NCBI RefSeq assembly: GCF_020184175.1
Contig: NC_065532.1
Span: 5,208,001-5,272,000, forward strand
Length of the DNA: 64,000 nt
Source: Aphis gossypii
Lineage: Eukaryota > Arthropoda > Insecta > Hemiptera > Aphididae
Reading direction: 5' to 3'
The translations under genes were made by a program, and so were the position numbers. This document shows, piece by piece, positions 62,801-64,000 of this stretch (positions are counted from its first letter, which is position 1; the number at the start of each line of letters is the position of its first letter). Under the pieces are notes generated by a model. It did not search any database. It was given only the letters and a program-made list of their open reading frames with translations, and was not told where the DNA came from.

Positions 62801-63802
62801 ACTTTTAAATCAATATCGTTTTACCGTAGAATGGTGTGAATAGATTCTTGGTATAATTAGGCAGAAGTTTAGTTATAATATATTAATTTAAATGACTATA
62901 AAATACCTTAGTTTATAAAATGTAAAAATCCGTGGCGTACAACTTTCAAGTGTTTTCTTCATTTTGATAAACATTTAATTACGTCCAACTTTGTACTTCA
63001 ATTTCCTATAAAAAAAAATAAATGTGCATATTAAGTATGTACTTTTTAGATTTGTTTGATTCTATAGTATGAAAATATTTTCTCCAGAAAATTTTCAATT
63101 AATTGAATATATATTAATACATATATTTAAAAAGCTTACCGATTTAGGAAAACTAGTTTATTTATACAGAAACGTAGAAACAATATTAATAAAACGTGAA
63201 TTTACTTAAATTTACAAATATTTAAAACATCTTCGGCTATCACGAATCTATTGGTTTACTTGCGTAGTTAGAAAAACTATTTATTAAACCGTTTTCTTAA
63301 ATACTATAATGATTATAGTACGTTCAACTTAACATATTATTATGCAGAAATATGCGATTAATATTATGTGCTTTCGTCTCAAACATATAAAAATATGGAA
63401 AAAAATAATTCTCACTCGCAATCTGAATACAATTGTAATAATAAGCATACTTTATATAAATCTTAATCATTATTATTTTTATTATTGCATATACGTACGT
63501 ATAGATACTCGGAGAACGCTAAAAACGCCATGAAAATATTTAAAGATCGACCCATGTCGCCGGAATCGTTGGTCGTTTACTGGACGGAGTATGTCCTACG
63601 TCACCACGGAGCACCACACTTGAAGTCTTGCGCGCTCAATCTGACGTGGTATCAATATTACCTGTTGGACGTGATGGCTTTCACGTTAGCTTGCATATCC
63701 TTCGCCGTTCTCGTAATCTACAATATTTTTAAATATGCTGCGTGTGTTATAATTACAAAAATTTCGAATCATTTGCGAGATGTCAAAGTAAAACGTGAAT
63801 GA
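59819..63802 (+). CDS. UDP-glycosyltransferase (UGT, GT1 family)
   Basis: Complete ER-membrane UGT, 524 aa, transferring sugar (in insects usually glucose) from a UDP-sugar to small lipophilic acceptors. Exons: 59819-60655, 61568-61787, 61900-62119, 63505-63802, all GT-AG and in phase. The start ATG opens a hydrophobic signal segment (to about residue 22). The N-terminal acceptor domain shows GGRSHWNF with candidate catalytic His45 and FDAVIIES with candidate relay Asp139. Then come FTFGST, the UGT signature from WLPQRDIL (345) through HPNVKLFISHGG, ETVDAGVPVLGFPLIGDQ and IDNL, then RPMSPESLVVYWTEYVLRH. One transmembrane segment lies at about 479-501, followed by a basic tail ending KVKRE, a KxKxx ER-retrieval signal. 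Sequons include NYT76 and NLT in the lumenal part. Length is typical. Exon 1 is strikingly GC-rich (36/60 at 60001-60060), exon 2 is not (21/60 at 61621-61680). Frames antisense to exon 1 are shadows. Confidence 0.96.
60656..61567. other. UGT intron 1, no gene seen
   Basis: A 912-bp AT-rich intron between AAA|GTGAGT and TACAG|GATGTA. Nothing further was recognised. Confidence 0.8.
62120..63504. other. UGT intron 3 with a likely MITE remnant
   Basis: A 1.4-kb intron between AAAAA|GTAAGT and GTATAG|ATACTC. About 62360-62560 contains the mobile-element-like GGGGAGGG/CCCCCC tracts listed separately. The remainder is AT-rich filler. Confidence 0.75.
62368..62560. mobile_element. Possible degenerate MITE in UGT intron 3
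   Basis: CATGGGCGTCCATTGGGGAG near 62369 and the reverse complement of the right side (TATAGGTGCTCATAGG, ending near 62558) pair weakly. Poly-C runs occur near both ends. Flanks TTGCCAAC and CTGCCAGC agree at 6 of 8. The pattern resembles other small hAT derivatives in this window, but the repeats are too decayed for a firm call. Confidence 0.35.
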
Positions 63803-64000
63803 TTTGAATAATTTTAATCCATAATAATATTATCATGGTGTCGAATTCCTCGATCTCGTATTAGGTATTATAGTTCCCTTATTCGTACGATGAAATTAAC
63901 AATAATCGTTAATATTCCCATCGATGCGTGACGTTCAATTAAGAATATTTTAATTATATTTTGTTTGTATATAATGTTTACCAATTAATCAAATAAGTTT
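63803..64000. other. UGT 3' flank
   Basis: Sequence after the UGT stop, presumably 3' UTR. No canonical AATAAA was found before the window ends, so the polyadenylation site probably lies beyond it or uses a variant signal. Confidence 0.5.

Noticed and set aside
1..64000. CRISPR arrays, bacterial operons, phage or endosymbiont DNA
   Set aside because: No spaced direct repeats or bacterial gene architecture; all recognised genes have GT-AG introns.

Overview
This window is eukaryotic nuclear DNA, most likely from an aphid or a close hemipteran relative. The evidence is the very AT-rich background, short GT-AG introns (58-280 bp) mixed with multi-kilobase ones, small exons floating in repeat-rich sequence, and insect-type gene families. 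There are no operons, ribosome-binding sites, CRISPR arrays or tRNA genes that I could support. The species call is inference; I cannot name it.

Four genes can be assembled exon by exon. (1) On the + strand, 13613-16938, six exons encode the catalytic core of an MGAT4-type N-glycan GlcNAc-transferase (GT54 family). The N-terminal membrane-anchor exon and the C-terminal domain exons were not found. (2, 3) On the - strand there are two tandem, six-exon short-chain dehydrogenase/reductase (SDR) genes of the DHRS11/farnesol-dehydrogenase-like type: SDR-B (49223 down to 35305, 267 aa) and SDR-A (33626 down to 26312, 268 aa). They have identical intron positions, near-identical exon lengths, about 81% protein identity (218 of 268 by hand alignment) and a shared promoter module. 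(4) On the + strand, 59819-63802, a complete four-exon UDP-glycosyltransferase (UGT, 524 aa) has a signal peptide, UGT signature, transmembrane anchor and KxKxx ER-retrieval tail. UGT and SDR families are commonly linked to xenobiotic or terpenoid/hormone metabolism, and MGAT4 acts in the Golgi; nothing in the sequence ties the four into one pathway.

Layout: 1-13612 is upstream non-coding DNA with a GC-richer block at 260-760. MGAT4 follows, with a decayed mariner and a foldback element in its first long intron. 16939-26311 is non-coding between converging genes. SDR-A carries a 5'-truncated non-LTR retrotransposon in intron 5, with a perfect 13-bp target duplication. SDR-B carries a GC-rich LTR-like block and several MITEs in intron 4, and an RT fossil pierced by a TA-flanked MITE in intron 1. 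49411-59818 is a repeat-rich intergenic stretch with a 1.57-kb foldback and two hAT-type elements with perfect 8-bp target duplications. The UGT ends the window.

The most interesting observation is the SDR pair. SDR-A keeps the catalytic Ser but has lost the third glycine of TGxxxGxG and the Gly of NNAG. SDR-B keeps both of those but has Ala at the catalytic-Ser position. Divergence is also concentrated in the exon that encodes the substrate-binding loop. I found no clearly new multi-gene system.
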